Shown: positions 34,394 to 43,710, counted from the stretch's first letter. The stretch: 64,000 nt of DNA from Arenibacter algicola (GCF_000733925.1 NZ_JPOO01000001.1:496001-560000), one strand, 5' to 3'. The notes: a model not told the origin generated them from the letters alone. Made by a program: numbers and translations.

Positions 34394-37054
34394 ATGGAAT
34401 TGAATATGTTTAAAAAGGCAGGATTAATTTTATTTTCAAGTATTGTATTTTTTAGTTGTAAGCAAGGGGAGGTCACATGTACCCCTAGTACCGAGGCAAT
34501 AAATTATCCTTCCAGTGATTCTTTGGCCCAGGTCCTGAATTGGCCCGAAGATTTGGATATAACTGGATTTTCAGGTCCTGACTTAACGCCAAGTCCCGCC
34601 TGTATGGCCGTTGCTGCAACTGGGGAGGTCTTTGTTGGGGTAGATATGATGGGTTCCCTAGGGAAGGAGATGAACAAAGGTTTTATAAAACGTTTGGTAG
34701 ATTGTAATCACGATGGAATAATGGATTCCTATACCGAATTTGCCCAAGTGGATAACCCAAGGGGAATTTTGGCCATTGGGAATGAGGTGTTTGTGTTGCA
34801 TACTACTTTTTCACCCGAAACGGGAAAGGCCTTTAATATGGACTTGGTGGTATTTGAAGATAAGGACAAGGATGGAGTAGCCGACGGACCTGCCAAGGTT
34901 TTAATAAAGAATTTGAGCAATTCCAAATACCTGGCGGAGAGAGGTACCGATCATGCAACCAATGGCATTCAGATGGGTATAGACGGGTGGATATACATAG
35001 CCGTGGGCGACTTTGGCTTCCACAATGCCACAGATAGCGATGGAAAACAATTGACCATGTTGGGCGGTGGGGTATTGCGTGTACGTCCGGACGGAACCGA
35101 AATGGAAGTGTATACCCATGGGTTGCGGAATATTTACGACGTGGCCATTGACCCTTTTATGAATATTTACACTAGGGGAAATACCAATGATGGTGGGGGC
35201 TGGAACATCAGATTTATTCATCAGATACAATCAGGCGAATATGGATATCCTGTGCTGTTCAAGCATTTTACGGAAGAGATCCTTCCTGCCTTGGTAGATG
35301 TTGGAGGGGGCTCTGGAACAGGGTCACTTTATATGAACGACAACCGTTGGCCTGAAAAATACAATAATGTTCCCATGATGGCCGATTGGGGTAGAAGCTA
35401 CCTTTATTTTCACAGGCTTACTGAAAATAAGGCCAGTTTTATACAGGATGAGGAAGAGTTTATACAGTTGCCACAGATAACCGATGTGGACGTGGATGCA
35501 GCCGGTGCCATGTATCTTTCCGCTTGGGATGGTGCAGGCTATTCGGGAAGCCCTGATAAAGGATATGTGGTTAGGGTTTTACCAAAAAACTTTATTTATG
35601 AGCCATTCCCCGACCCACAGGATTTATACTGGACCGGTAGTTTAGTGGATCTCCTAAAGGCAGGTAATGCCAAGACCCGTTTAAGTGCCCAGTATGAATT
35701 GATAAAAAGAGGGAAAGGGGCCGATAAAGTTTGGCAAATGGCGCAGGATAGCTCTTTGCCATTGGAGGTACGCGCTACTGCTATATTCACTTTTGCCCAA
35801 TTGGCCGGGGAAGGTGGAATTGATCGCCTTGTTTCACTAACTGAAGATCCACAAGTTCAAGAATTTGCCTTAAGGGCCTTGTCTGACCGTTTGGGAACAT
35901 TGGAAAAAGTACCTACAGAACCATTTGTAAATGCACTAAAGTCCGACTCAGACCGTGTAAAGGCAGCTGCAATTATAGGTTTGGGCAGATTGGGCAAGAA
36001 GGAAGTGGCCAATGACTTATTGGAGATTCCGGTTCCAAATTCATTTACAGCTCCAGAAATGGGTGCTGAAGGGCTCCATGCCAGACCAAATGCCGATATA
36101 GTTGTTCCACATTTAGCGGTCAAGGCATTGGTTAAATTGGATGCTGTGGACGCTTGCGTAAGTGCCTTGGGTACCGATCAGAGGGATATGGCCCTTTGGG
36201 CAATGCGATATATGCATAGCCCAAAGGTGGTTGATGGAATGATAAAGGCTTATGAAAATACCGAAGATGACGTTTTTAAGGATAAAATAATCCATACCTT
36301 GGCGCGTATATATCACCAAGAAGCACCCTATGATACCTCATGGTGGTGGAGTACACGTCCGGATACGCATGGCCCTTACTATAAAACGGTAGAATGGGAT
36401 TACACCCCTGTGATTCGTTCATTTTTAAGGGGGGGATGGGAAAAATCTTCGGAAGATGAAAAGGAATTGTACGCAGAATTGAACAGTAAGTTCCGATTGG
36501 CAATCGATGATTTTGGTACCGTGGAAATTACGGCACCCAAGGAGGATATGCCAACAGTTGACCTAGAAAAGATTAAGAACAAAAAAGGACAGATCGGGGA
36601 GGCTTCCATTGAGGATATTATGATCGCCTTAAAAAGTATAAAGGGGGATCCTGAAAAAGGAAAGGAAATTTTTAAGACCCAAGCTTGTTTTACCTGTCAC
36701 AGTGTATCCTCCAGTGAAGTAATGAAAGGTCCGTTTATGGGGCAAATAGGTTCCATTATGAACAGGGAGCAGATCGCTGAGTCTATCTTGAAACCCAATG
36801 CCTCCATTTCCCAAGGATTTTCAACTGTACAGATACAGACCAAGGGAGGGGATAATTATGTTGGTTTTGTTACCCAGGAATCGGCCACTGACCTGACCAT
36901 AAGAAATATAGCAGGTATAGCTACCCAATTAAAAAAATCCGATATCGCCGAAAGAAAGGAGTTGGAGACATCAATGATGCCCTCCGGTCTGGTGAATGCC
37001 CTGAGTTATGAGGAAATGGCTTCCTTGGTAGCGTATTTGGAGCAACAGAAATAG
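34394..37054 (+). CDS. Lipoprotein with beta-propeller, HEAT-like repeats and C-terminal cytochrome c domain
   Basis: 886 residues. A lipobox (SSIVFFSC, Cys about residue 22) predicts outer or inner membrane anchoring. Residues about 50-400 form a PQQ-dehydrogenase-like six-bladed propeller (LVDCNHDGIMDSY, GTDHATNGIQMGIDGWIYIAVGDFGFH, GLRNIYDVAIDP). Residues about 410-640 are alpha-helical HEAT-like repeats. Residues about 740-886 contain the haem site ACFTCHSVSSSEVMKGPFMGQIG and the region called the Planctomycete/Verrucomicrobial haem-binding domain. It is probably a periplasmic dehydrogenase of a sugar or similar substrate; substrate unknown. It sits on the opposite strand between ccoS and ccoI, which are usually adjacent. 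Confidence 0.8.
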   Translation: MELNMFKKAGLILFSSIVFFSCKQGEVTCTPSTEAINYPSSDSLAQVLNWPEDLDITGFSGPDLTPSPACMAVAATGEVFVGVDMMGSLGKEMNKGFIKRLVDCNHDGIMDSYTEFAQVDNPRGILAIGNEVFVLHTTFSPETGKAFNMDLVVFEDKDKDGVADGPAKVLIKNLSNSKYLAERGTDHATNGIQMGIDGWIYIAVGDFGFHNATDSDGKQLTMLGGGVLRVRPDGTEMEVYTHGLRNIYDVAIDPFMNIYTRGNTNDGGGWNIRFIHQIQSGEYGYPVLFKHFTEEILPALVDVGGGSGTGSLYMNDNRWPEKYNNVPMMADWGRSYLYFHRLTENKASFIQDEEEFIQLPQITDVDVDAAGAMYLSAWDGAGYSGSPDKGYVVRVLPKNFIYEPFPDPQDLYWTGSLVDLLKAGNAKTRLSAQYELIKRGKGADKVWQMAQDSSLPLEVRATAIFTFAQLAGEGGIDRLVSLTEDPQVQEFALRALSDRLGTLEKVPTEPFVNALKSDSDRVKAAAIIGLGRLGKKEVANDLLEIPVPNSFTAPEMGAEGLHARPNADIVVPHLAVKALVKLDAVDACVSALGTDQRDMALWAMRYMHSPKVVDGMIKAYENTEDDVFKDKIIHTLARIYHQEAPYDTSWWWSTRPDTHGPYYKTVEWDYTPVIRSFLRGGWEKSSEDEKELYAELNSKFRLAIDDFGTVEITAPKEDMPTVDLEKIKNKKGQIGEASIEDIMIALKSIKGDPEKGKEIFKTQACFTCHSVSSSEVMKGPFMGQIGSIMNREQIAESILKPNASISQGFSTVQIQTKGGDNYVGFVTQESATDLTIRNIAGIATQLKKSDIAERKELETSMMPSGLVNALSYEEMASLVAYLEQQK

Positions 37055-37095
37055 GGAAAGGTCCTTCCTTAACTTAAATTAGTTATTACATGAAT

Positions 37096-37127
37096 AAAAG
37101 GCAACCGTTGCAAAACAGTTGCCTTTT
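37096..37127. terminator. Bidirectional-looking terminator between the haem lipoprotein gene and ccoI
   Basis: AAAAGGCAAC (37096-37105) pairs with GTTGCCTTTT (37118-37127) over 10 bp. A-rich on the left and T-rich on the right, so it can end transcription from either side; the two genes converge here. Confidence 0.8.
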
Positions 37128-37172
37128 TAATTAGTGCTTTATTCCTATCTCCAAAAGTTATTCTTGGGATGA

Positions 37173-39554
37173 TTATTTCTGCGCTAGTTTTCTGCCCAGA
37201 AGGTTTGTAGCTACAGTAGTGAATATAACAATACTGATAGAACTTAAGGGCATTAGGATGGCCGCAATAACTGGCTGCAATTGTCCTGTTACCGCGAAAT
37301 ACAATCCCACTACGTTATACATTAAGGAAAGTATGAAACTTAGTTTTATAATTTTAATGGCTTTTCTTGAGGCCAGAATATACTGGTATAGCGATTTGAA
37401 ATTTTTGGCATCCAGAATGCCGTCACAGGCAGGGGAAAAAACGTTTACGTTTTCTGAAATGGCTATACCCACATTACTTTGTGCCAGAGCTCCGGCATCA
37501 TTTAGTCCGTCCCCTACCATCATTACCTTTTTGTTTTGATCTTGGAGCGACTTTATAAATCGGAGCTTCTTGTCCGGTTTTTGATTAAAATACAGCGGTG
37601 TTCCCACCGGCAACAACTTGGTAAGGTTGGCTCTTTCCCCGGAGTTATCCCCTGACAGGATTGCCAATTCCATGTCTCGCGACATTGTTTCGAAGGTTTC
37701 TCCGACCCCCTCCCGGTATTGGTTCTGAAAAATAAAACAACCCTTGTATTGTTCGTTGGAGCTTAGGTGGACCGAGGTACTGTCCCTATTGTTTATTTCG
37801 GAATTGCCAACAAAGGCGGCAGAGCCAATTTTAACACTGTCAGTAACCGTTGAACCTTTGATTCCTTGGCCCAAATATTCCTCGTATTCCTCTAGTGGTA
37901 CAATATTTTGCTCCGCCAACATATCATAGAGTTTTCTGCTCAATGGGTGATTGGAGGAACGCAAGGTGTTTTTTAACAAAGACTCCTCTTCGCTGGTCAA
38001 TTCGAGACCTTCATAGTACACGTTTCCCTTTTCGGCCGTGGTAATCGTACCTGTCTTATCGAATATAGCGGTGTCTATCTGAGCCAATTGTTCTATGGTC
38101 TGGGTGTCACGTAGGTAAAATCCGTGGCGTCCAAAAATTCGTAACATATTGCCTAGAGTAAAAGGGGCTGCCAGGGCAATTGCACAAGGACAGGCAATTA
38201 TGAGTACAGCTGTAAAGACATTGATAGTTTTACTAGGGTCTATTATTAACCATATTATGGCAGAGACGAAAGCGATGGTCAGGACGGCAACGGTAAACCT
38301 TTTGCCAATACTATCCGTTAAGGTTTGAAAGCTTCCCGATTTGTCCTGTTGGAAGACTGCATTGCTCCAAAGTTGTGTAAGATAGCTTTGGGAAACAGAT
38401 TTTATGGCTTCAATTTCTATGGCACTACTGATCTGTCTTCCGCCGGCATAAACTTTGTCTCCCGATTTCTTGTCCACCGGTTCCGATTCGCCCGTTACAA
38501 AACTATAGTCTATCTTGGCATTTCCGTTGATCAGTATAGCATCCACAGGAATTAGTTCCCCATTTCTTATTAGGAGCCTATCCCCAGCTTTAATATCGTA
38601 TACTTGAGTGTTCTCCTCGGTGTTTTTACTTGTTATTCTGGTGACGGCAATAGGGAAGTAGGATTTATAATCCCGTTCAAAAGACAAATAGGAATATGTT
38701 TTTTGCTGAAAGAATTTACCCAACAATAAAAAGAAAACCAAGCCTGTAAGGCTGTCGAAAAAGCCAGATCCCCAATCGAAAATGATTTCTACGGTGCTCC
38801 GAAGGAATAAAACCAAAATACCCAGGGCAATTGGGATGTCTATATTTAAGAACCTAGATCTTAATCCCTTGTACGCCGAAATAAAATAATCTTGGGCCGC
38901 GTAAAAAACCACGGGTAGGGAAAAGCCAAACATAAGCCATCTAAAAACCCCTTTAAATTGTTCCAGCCAAAATTCCCCTACCTCAAAATATTCGGGGAAG
39001 GAAAGAAACATGACATTTCCGAAGGCAAAACCGGCAATACCCAATTTATAGGATAAACTGCGGTCTGTTCCTTTTTTGGTCTTGTCATAATCGTCCAAGG
39101 ATATATAAGGTTCATAACCAATCCTGGCCATTAGCACTACCAACTCTTTAAGAGAAATCTTGTTGGAGTTAAAAGTGACCCTCACGGTCTTTTTAGGAAA
39201 ATCTACTTGGGAACTGCTTATGCCCTTGTTTAGTTTGTTCAGGTTTTCCAATATCCAAATACAGGAACTGCAATGAATATGGGGAATGTATAGATTTATT
39301 ATTTGGGTGCCGTTATCATTAAACTCGATCAGTTTTTCTACAATGCTTTGGGATTCAAGAAAGTCATATTTGCCCTCCACTTCCACAGGGGAGGCACCTG
39401 CGGCAGACTGCAGGTCATAATAGTAGGACAGGTCGTTGCTGGAGAAAATCTCATAAACGGTTTTACATCCAACACAACAAAAATTTTTGTCGTTATGATT
39501 TATGGGATTGTTCCCGCAATCGTCACCACAATGATAGCACGTTGCCTTATCCAT
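37173..39554 (-). CDS. ccoI: Copper-transporting P1-type ATPase for cbb3 oxidase assembly (CcoI/FixI)
   Basis: 793 residues. The N-terminus has a Cys-rich metal-binding segment (CYHCGDDCG, FCCVGCKTVYE) and a heavy-metal-associated domain with HCSSCIWILENL. The P-type ATPase core shows the TGES loop (VTGESEPVDKK), the membrane copper site CPCAIALAAP, the phosphorylation site FDKTGTITTAEKG and GDGLNDAGALAQSNVGIA. This form exports Cu to the periplasm for CuB insertion. It is separated from ccoS by the oppositely oriented haem lipoprotein gene. It shares an intergenic Fnr-type box with fnr. Confidence 0.93.
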   Translation of the reverse strand: MDKATCYHCGDDCGNNPINHNDKNFCCVGCKTVYEIFSSNDLSYYYDLQSAAGASPVEVEGKYDFLESQSIVEKLIEFNDNGTQIINLYIPHIHCSSCIWILENLNKLNKGISSSQVDFPKKTVRVTFNSNKISLKELVVLMARIGYEPYISLDDYDKTKKGTDRSLSYKLGIAGFAFGNVMFLSFPEYFEVGEFWLEQFKGVFRWLMFGFSLPVVFYAAQDYFISAYKGLRSRFLNIDIPIALGILVLFLRSTVEIIFDWGSGFFDSLTGLVFFLLLGKFFQQKTYSYLSFERDYKSYFPIAVTRITSKNTEENTQVYDIKAGDRLLIRNGELIPVDAILINGNAKIDYSFVTGESEPVDKKSGDKVYAGGRQISSAIEIEAIKSVSQSYLTQLWSNAVFQQDKSGSFQTLTDSIGKRFTVAVLTIAFVSAIIWLIIDPSKTINVFTAVLIIACPCAIALAAPFTLGNMLRIFGRHGFYLRDTQTIEQLAQIDTAIFDKTGTITTAEKGNVYYEGLELTSEEESLLKNTLRSSNHPLSRKLYDMLAEQNIVPLEEYEEYLGQGIKGSTVTDSVKIGSAAFVGNSEINNRDSTSVHLSSNEQYKGCFIFQNQYREGVGETFETMSRDMELAILSGDNSGERANLTKLLPVGTPLYFNQKPDKKLRFIKSLQDQNKKVMMVGDGLNDAGALAQSNVGIAISENVNVFSPACDGILDAKNFKSLYQYILASRKAIKIIKLSFILSLMYNVVGLYFAVTGQLQPVIAAILMPLSSISIVIFTTVATNLLGRKLAQK

Positions 39555-39579
39555 AGATTATTTGCTTAATACCTGAGTG

Positions 39580-39653
39580 CAAAGATGCTCATCATTGCTA
39601 TTTATAAACATGATAATTGTCAGTTTTTCCTCAGTTAATAACCTTTAAATTTG
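39580..39653. promoter_or_regulatory. Shared Fnr-type box with flanking -7 elements, divergent ccoI / fnr promoters
   Basis: The box TGATAATTGTCA (39611-39622) has TAAATTTG (39646-39653) centred 33 bp to its right, the exact TAnnTTTG consensus, for fnr. CATCTTTG on the minus strand (39587-39580) is centred 33 bp to its left, for ccoI. One box can therefore serve both genes, implying autoregulation. Confidence 0.65.
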
Positions 39654-39676
39654 CCATATCAGGCAATTTTTTAGTT

Positions 39677-40363
39677 ATGGGCAGATGTGAAAATTGTATT
39701 ATTCGTCAATTCAATTCCTTGCGGGCAATGAGCAAGGAGGAGTTGAAAAGGGTTTCAGATACCAAGATTACCAAATTAGTAAAAAAAGGGGAAACCATTT
39801 TTGGCGAAGGAGACAAACTCAATGGTGTTTTTTGTGTAAGGGAAGGTGTCTCCAAGTTATCCAAATTAAGTCCAAACGGCAAGGATCAAATAGTAAAACT
39901 GGCAACTCAAGGTGCTGTCTTGGGACAGCGTTCCGTAATTACAGAAGAAGTGGCCAACCTAAGTGCAATTGCAGTAAACGATATGGAGGTATGTTTTGTT
40001 CCCAAAGATGCCATAATGGATAGCCTTAATAGCAATCCCAATTTTGCTGTGGAAGTTTTGAGGCATATAGCACATGATTTAAAGGAGGCCGATGACGTAA
40101 TTGTGAATATGTCGCAAAAGACTGTGAAGCAGAGGATAGCCGAGGCATTTATTTATTTGGAGAAAAATTTTGGAAAGGATAAGAACGGCTATTTGGCCTT
40201 AACGCTATCCCGGGAAGATATTGCCAATGTAGTAGGTACGGCTACGGAATCTGCCATTAGGATTATTTCAGATTTCAAAAAATTGGGGTTGATAAAAGCT
40301 TCTGGAAAAAAAGTGGCCATAGCGGACAGAAATGGCCTTAATGAAGTTGCAAAGGGATCCTGA
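39677..40363 (+). CDS. Crp/Fnr-family transcriptional regulator (Fnr type)
   Basis: 228 residues from the ATG at 39677 (MGRCENCIIRQFNSL); the frame is open to 39617 but that part overlaps the regulatory box. Cyclic-nucleotide-like sensor domain residues 25-140 and a winged HTH with LSREDIANVVGTATESAIRIISDFKKLGLI. Cysteines stand at 4, 7, 53 and 106, which could ligate an oxygen-sensitive Fe-S cluster, though the N-terminal spacing differs from E. coli Fnr. It very probably activates hemN-usp, cco, ccoI, usp and itself through the TGATAANTGTCA boxes. Confidence 0.88.
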   Translation: MGRCENCIIRQFNSLRAMSKEELKRVSDTKITKLVKKGETIFGEGDKLNGVFCVREGVSKLSKLSPNGKDQIVKLATQGAVLGQRSVITEEVANLSAIAVNDMEVCFVPKDAIMDSLNSNPNFAVEVLRHIAHDLKEADDVIVNMSQKTVKQRIAEAFIYLEKNFGKDKNGYLALTLSREDIANVVGTATESAIRIISDFKKLGLIKASGKKVAIADRNGLNEVAKGS

Positions 40364-40628
40364 TCCCAGAGTTTCCGTTTCTTCTTTTTTCTATTGTAGC
40401 CTGCAGTGCTCTGTTCAATAATTCCCACCTATAGTTATAACTTCTATTTCTTCATTTTTGCGGATAAGGGTAATAACAACCTTCCAGAATCGGCTACTGC
40501 CGAAGTTTTTGCGTTCTAAAATATCAACCCTAAAAGCTGATAAATGTCATAGTTCAGGTTTCTGACTTCCCATAATTTTACCCCATGGTTTTAACCTCTG
40601 AGCGGGGTTCTTATAAATATAAAATAGT
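40364..40628. other. Intergenic region fnr to usp
   Basis: 265 bp without a gene; holds the Fnr-type box listed separately. Confidence 0.5.
40538..40580 (+). promoter_or_regulatory. Fnr-type box and -7 element before the second usp gene
   Basis: TGATAAATGTCA (40538-40549) is centred 33 bp before TAATTTTA (40573-40580). Same geometry as the cco, fnr and hemN promoters. Confidence 0.65.
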
Positions 40629-41531
40629 TTGAAAAAGATATTATTACCTACAGATTTTTCTCCCAATGCTTGGAATGCAACCAAATATGCAATTTCCCTT
40701 TATAAGTATGAAGAGTGCGAGTTTTATATTTTAAATACATATACTCCTACCATTGCCCATAGCAGGTTTATGGCAACAGGTGCGGGCGGCAAAGCTTGTG
40801 AGGATGTGGTGAAGCATAATTCCGAAAAAGGCTTGGACCAGCTCTTGTCAAAGATCCAGGAAAAGTACCATAATCCGAAACATAAGTTTATTACCATTTC
40901 TTCCTTTAGTCTCTTGGTAGATGAAATAAAGAACATTATAGAGACACATCAAATTGGTTTGGTGATTACGGGAACAAAAGGTGCATCAGGATTGGAGGAG
41001 GTGTTTATGGGGAGCAATACCGTTAGAATAATAAAGTCCATAAAGAACTGCCCGGTACTGGCCATTCCTCAACATTTTAAATTTAAAACTCCTTCCGAAA
41101 TAGCTTTTGCAACAGATTTTAATAGGTTTTACACGACTTCCGAATTGAAGCCCCTGTTGGAAATGGCAAAATCCTTTAAGGCGGCCATTAGGATAGTACA
41201 TGTGCAATACGAAATTAAATCGCTTACTGAAGTCCAGCAATTCAACCTTAATATGTTAAGGAAGTACATAGGTGAGGTAGAGCATTATGTACATACCGTT
41301 TCAGAATTGAATTCGGTTTCCCAGACCTTGGAGGTCTTTGCAAACGAATTGGACATTCACCTATTGGCCATGCTCAATTATCAGCACAGCTATATGGAAA
41401 AAATGACACGGGAACCAGTAATTAAACGATTGGCATTTCACACTCAAATCCCCTTATTGGTAATCCCGGAATTGGGTATGGGAACTCCTCCAAATAGCAA
41501 AAAAGGCAAGGAAATATCGGCCTCTAGTTAA
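40629..41531 (+). CDS. Universal stress protein, tandem UspA domains (second copy)
   Basis: 300 residues with a TTG start at 40629, since no ATG precedes KKILLPTDFSPNAWNATKYAISLYKYEECEFYILNTYTP. The first Usp domain ends VITGTKGASGLEEVFMGSNTVRIIKSIKNCPVLAIP; the second (about 155-290) is more divergent and lacks the glycine-rich ATP loop. Roughly parallel in size and layout to the Usp gene after hemN. The Fnr-type box 80 bp upstream places it in the low-oxygen regulon. Confidence 0.82.
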   Translation: MKKILLPTDFSPNAWNATKYAISLYKYEECEFYILNTYTPTIAHSRFMATGAGGKACEDVVKHNSEKGLDQLLSKIQEKYHNPKHKFITISSFSLLVDEIKNIIETHQIGLVITGTKGASGLEEVFMGSNTVRIIKSIKNCPVLAIPQHFKFKTPSEIAFATDFNRFYTTSELKPLLEMAKSFKAAIRIVHVQYEIKSLTEVQQFNLNMLRKYIGEVEHYVHTVSELNSVSQTLEVFANELDIHLLAMLNYQHSYMEKMTREPVIKRLAFHTQIPLLVIPELGMGTPPNSKKGKEISASS

Positions 41532-41751
41532 TTTCACCCCTTAAAGGACAATCCTCATAGAAATCCTTGAAGGTCTTGTCTGTAGTGTAGTTGTCCGTAA
41601 GCACTCTGAAAACCATATATACGAGCATTATTTGCCCTAAAACGGTAACGTAAAAAACCCAATTAAAAGGAAAGTTCATAGCCGCCATTATGGTCAAGGA
41701 AATTAGGACCAAAGTCGTTGCGGCTACCCAGAACATGGCTGTATTTTTCAT
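41524..41751 (-). CDS. Small membrane protein, two helices
   Basis: 75 residues. Two hydrophobic helices (MFWVAATTLVLISLTIMAAMNF and WVFYVTVLGQIMLVYMVFRVL), then a soluble tail ending DFYEDCPLRGEIN. The 3' end overlaps the usp stop by 8 bp on the opposite strand. The tail motif D-F-Y-E-D resembles small proteins found near Bacteroidota respiratory clusters. Function unknown. Confidence 0.65.
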   Translation of the reverse strand: MKNTAMFWVAATTLVLISLTIMAAMNFPFNWVFYVTVLGQIMLVYMVFRVLTDNYTTDKTFKDFYEDCPLRGEIN

Positions 41752-41967
41752 CTTTTTTTATTACAAGTTATTCAAAATGAAGGAGGTTTAGTGTTAAATG
41801 ACTGCTAAATGTGTTGGGGGAAATTGTAGGTAATTGGACGAAAATAGAAAGTTGGATTTGGCCATTGCTACAAATTTTTATTGCTTATAAATGGGTTTAG
41901 GGTTATAAAATTTGGGCTTTTGATGATTTGATATATATTTTTGATATTTTAGTGCATTATAGTTTAA

Positions 41968-42672
41968 ATGACGGCCTTGGAGAATAATAGCCCTTATATT
42001 GCGCAGCCCAAAATACTTGTGGCAACAGATTGTATTGTTTTTGGTTTTGATGAGGGGATTTTGAAGCTCTTGGTCTTTAGAAGGAGAATAGATCCTCTTA
42101 AAGGGGAGTGGTCCCTGATCGGCAGTTTTGTAAATGAAGAGGAGAGTGTCCCAGATGCTGCCCGCCGGGTTCTTTTACAGTTTACAGGCCTTGAGAATAT
42201 TTTTTTAGAGGAACTAAGGGTTTATAGCGATGTGGAGAGGGATTCCGGTGCAAGATGTATTTCCATTGCCCAATATGCACTGATCAGAATCAATGATTAT
42301 GATAGGGAACAGGTAGAATTACATGGCGCCAAATGGTTTGCCTTAGAAGATATTCCACAATTGGTACTGGATCATAATGTTATGATTGCCGATGCCTTGG
42401 ACCGACTAAGGCAGAAAACTACGCACAAGCCTATTGGGTTTGAGCTTCTTCCCGAAAAATTTACTATTCCACAGCTTCAATCATTATACGAGGCCCTTCA
42501 CCAGACCAAATTGGATGATCGCAATTTCAGAAAGAAATTATTGTCCTTCGATTTGCTTATAAAATTGGACGAGAAGGATAAATCCACATCTAAAAAAGGC
42601 GCATTTTTGTACAGGTTCGATTACGGGAAGTATAAAAAATTGGAAGAATCAGGAATTAACTTTGTACTTTGA
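41968..42672 (+). CDS. Nudix-like transcriptional regulator (NrtR/AraR type)
   Basis: 234 residues. The first about 140 residues are a Nudix fold (VATDCIVFGFDEGILKLLVFRRRIDPLKGEWSLIGSFVNEEESV), but the Nudix box is degenerate: where the consensus has R-E-x2-E-E it reads AARRVLLQFTGL, so the catalytic glutamates are gone. The last about 80 residues are a winged-helix domain (FTIPQLQSLYEALHQTKLDDRNFRKKLLSFDLLIKLDE). In Bacteroidota such proteins act as sugar-responsive regulators (arabinose AraR and relatives) or NAD regulators. No sugar gene is adjacent, so its target is unclear. Confidence 0.8.
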   Translation: MTALENNSPYIAQPKILVATDCIVFGFDEGILKLLVFRRRIDPLKGEWSLIGSFVNEEESVPDAARRVLLQFTGLENIFLEELRVYSDVERDSGARCISIAQYALIRINDYDREQVELHGAKWFALEDIPQLVLDHNVMIADALDRLRQKTTHKPIGFELLPEKFTIPQLQSLYEALHQTKLDDRNFRKKLLSFDLLIKLDEKDKSTSKKGAFLYRFDYGKYKKLEESGINFVL

Positions 42673-42744
42673 TATATTTAAAATGGGACATAAAAGGATT
42701 GTCCAAATAAGCTTGTCCAAACAATGAAAATCTAAAAACCTTTA

Positions 42745-43005
42745 CTATCTTTGCCCAGTTGTGTTGTGTCTCAATGCAAATTGAGGCAAGGTTGTTTTCG
42801 TCGATTTTTCCGGATGTAAATTTGGACCGACAAGCACCGATGAAAGGCTTTCCATTTTGGGAGGCTTTTTTTGTTTGTATTGTCTTGCCTGTTCATTAAC
42901 AAGGACAACTGTATTCTCTAGGATCATTCCCGAAAATTGTGTGTGCACTAAATGAAAAGCTGGAACAATCCGTTTGACATTTGATGTTTTGTTCATTTTT
43001 TGCAT
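42745..43005 (-). CDS. Short hypothetical ORF
   Basis: 86 residues (MQKMNKTSNVKRIVPAFHLV...), no domain recognised, no signal or membrane helix; basic and proline-containing. Downstream in its own direction is AT-rich with no clear terminator. It lies in an otherwise gene-poor stretch and may be spurious or a remnant of a mobile element. Confidence 0.25.
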   Translation of the reverse strand: MQKMNKTSNVKRIVPAFHLVHTQFSGMILENTVVLVNEQARQYKQKKPPKMESLSSVLVGPNLHPEKSTKTTLPQFALRHNTTGQR

Positions 43006-43710
43006 CGCCCAAAAACGACCAGGGCCGATAAACTAAGGTACAGTGTGCCTTGGTTTAGAGGAGCCAGCTGTAGCCAAGGCCACCTTTTTACACAGAACTA
43101 CTTCCCGATGTGAAAACCCCTTGATTTGCTACGAAAATAAAAATAGGCCGAAAACCAAAACGAGAAGCTTATCGATTGTTTTCCTGATCCGCAGAATAGG
43201 GTTCAAAAGCTCCGAGATCCAGCTTTTTTGTTTTTGAAAAAAGCGCGGAGTTTTGAAACCGGTTTTTAGACATGGTCTAAAAAATTCCTCGGAGAAGGTG
43301 TCTTTTCTTTTGTTTCGTTTTCTTTGGACAAGCAAAGAAAATGAAAGAAGATCCAATTTATGGACCTCCTTCGTCGGTTGCTATAATAAAAAGCTGTTTT
43401 TATGATTTTTCAAAGGAATTAATGAAATCTTCCTTTAACTCAATGAAAATACTGAATTCCATTAGTTGGCAAGATTTAGATATGCAAAGAAATTGTAGAT
43501 GGATCTAAGTTGATAATATATACTAAGTAATACTATGTACTACTGGTAATAAATTACATAAACACAATGAGTTTTGATCCGTTGTCTAAGCCACTAATAT
43601 TGATAAGCACTCTTCATATTGCTTAACAGCTCCTTAATTAAAGTGGATTCTTGTGGATAATCCTTATTTTATCGTATTTTTAAAAAGGAATCATTAATAA
43701 GGATATAGCT
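43006..43710. other. Gene-poor region with nested hairpins
   Basis: No supported gene. A hairpin at about 43048-43081 pairs GCCTTGG with CCAAGGC. A larger cruciform near 43209-43255 has an outer stem CTCCG/CGGAG and an inner stem GCTTTTTT/AAAAAAGC. At about 43320-43345 CTTTTCTTT-type and AAAGAAAATGAAAG-type tracts form a further inverted repeat. Short ORFs across it (for example 43129-43356 minus) look like translations of these repeats. Confidence 0.45.

Noticed and set aside
43129..43356. 75-codon minus-strand ORF rich in Lys, Arg and Phe
   Set aside because: It spans the inverted repeats and cruciform near 43209-43345, so it is most likely a translation of repeat DNA.
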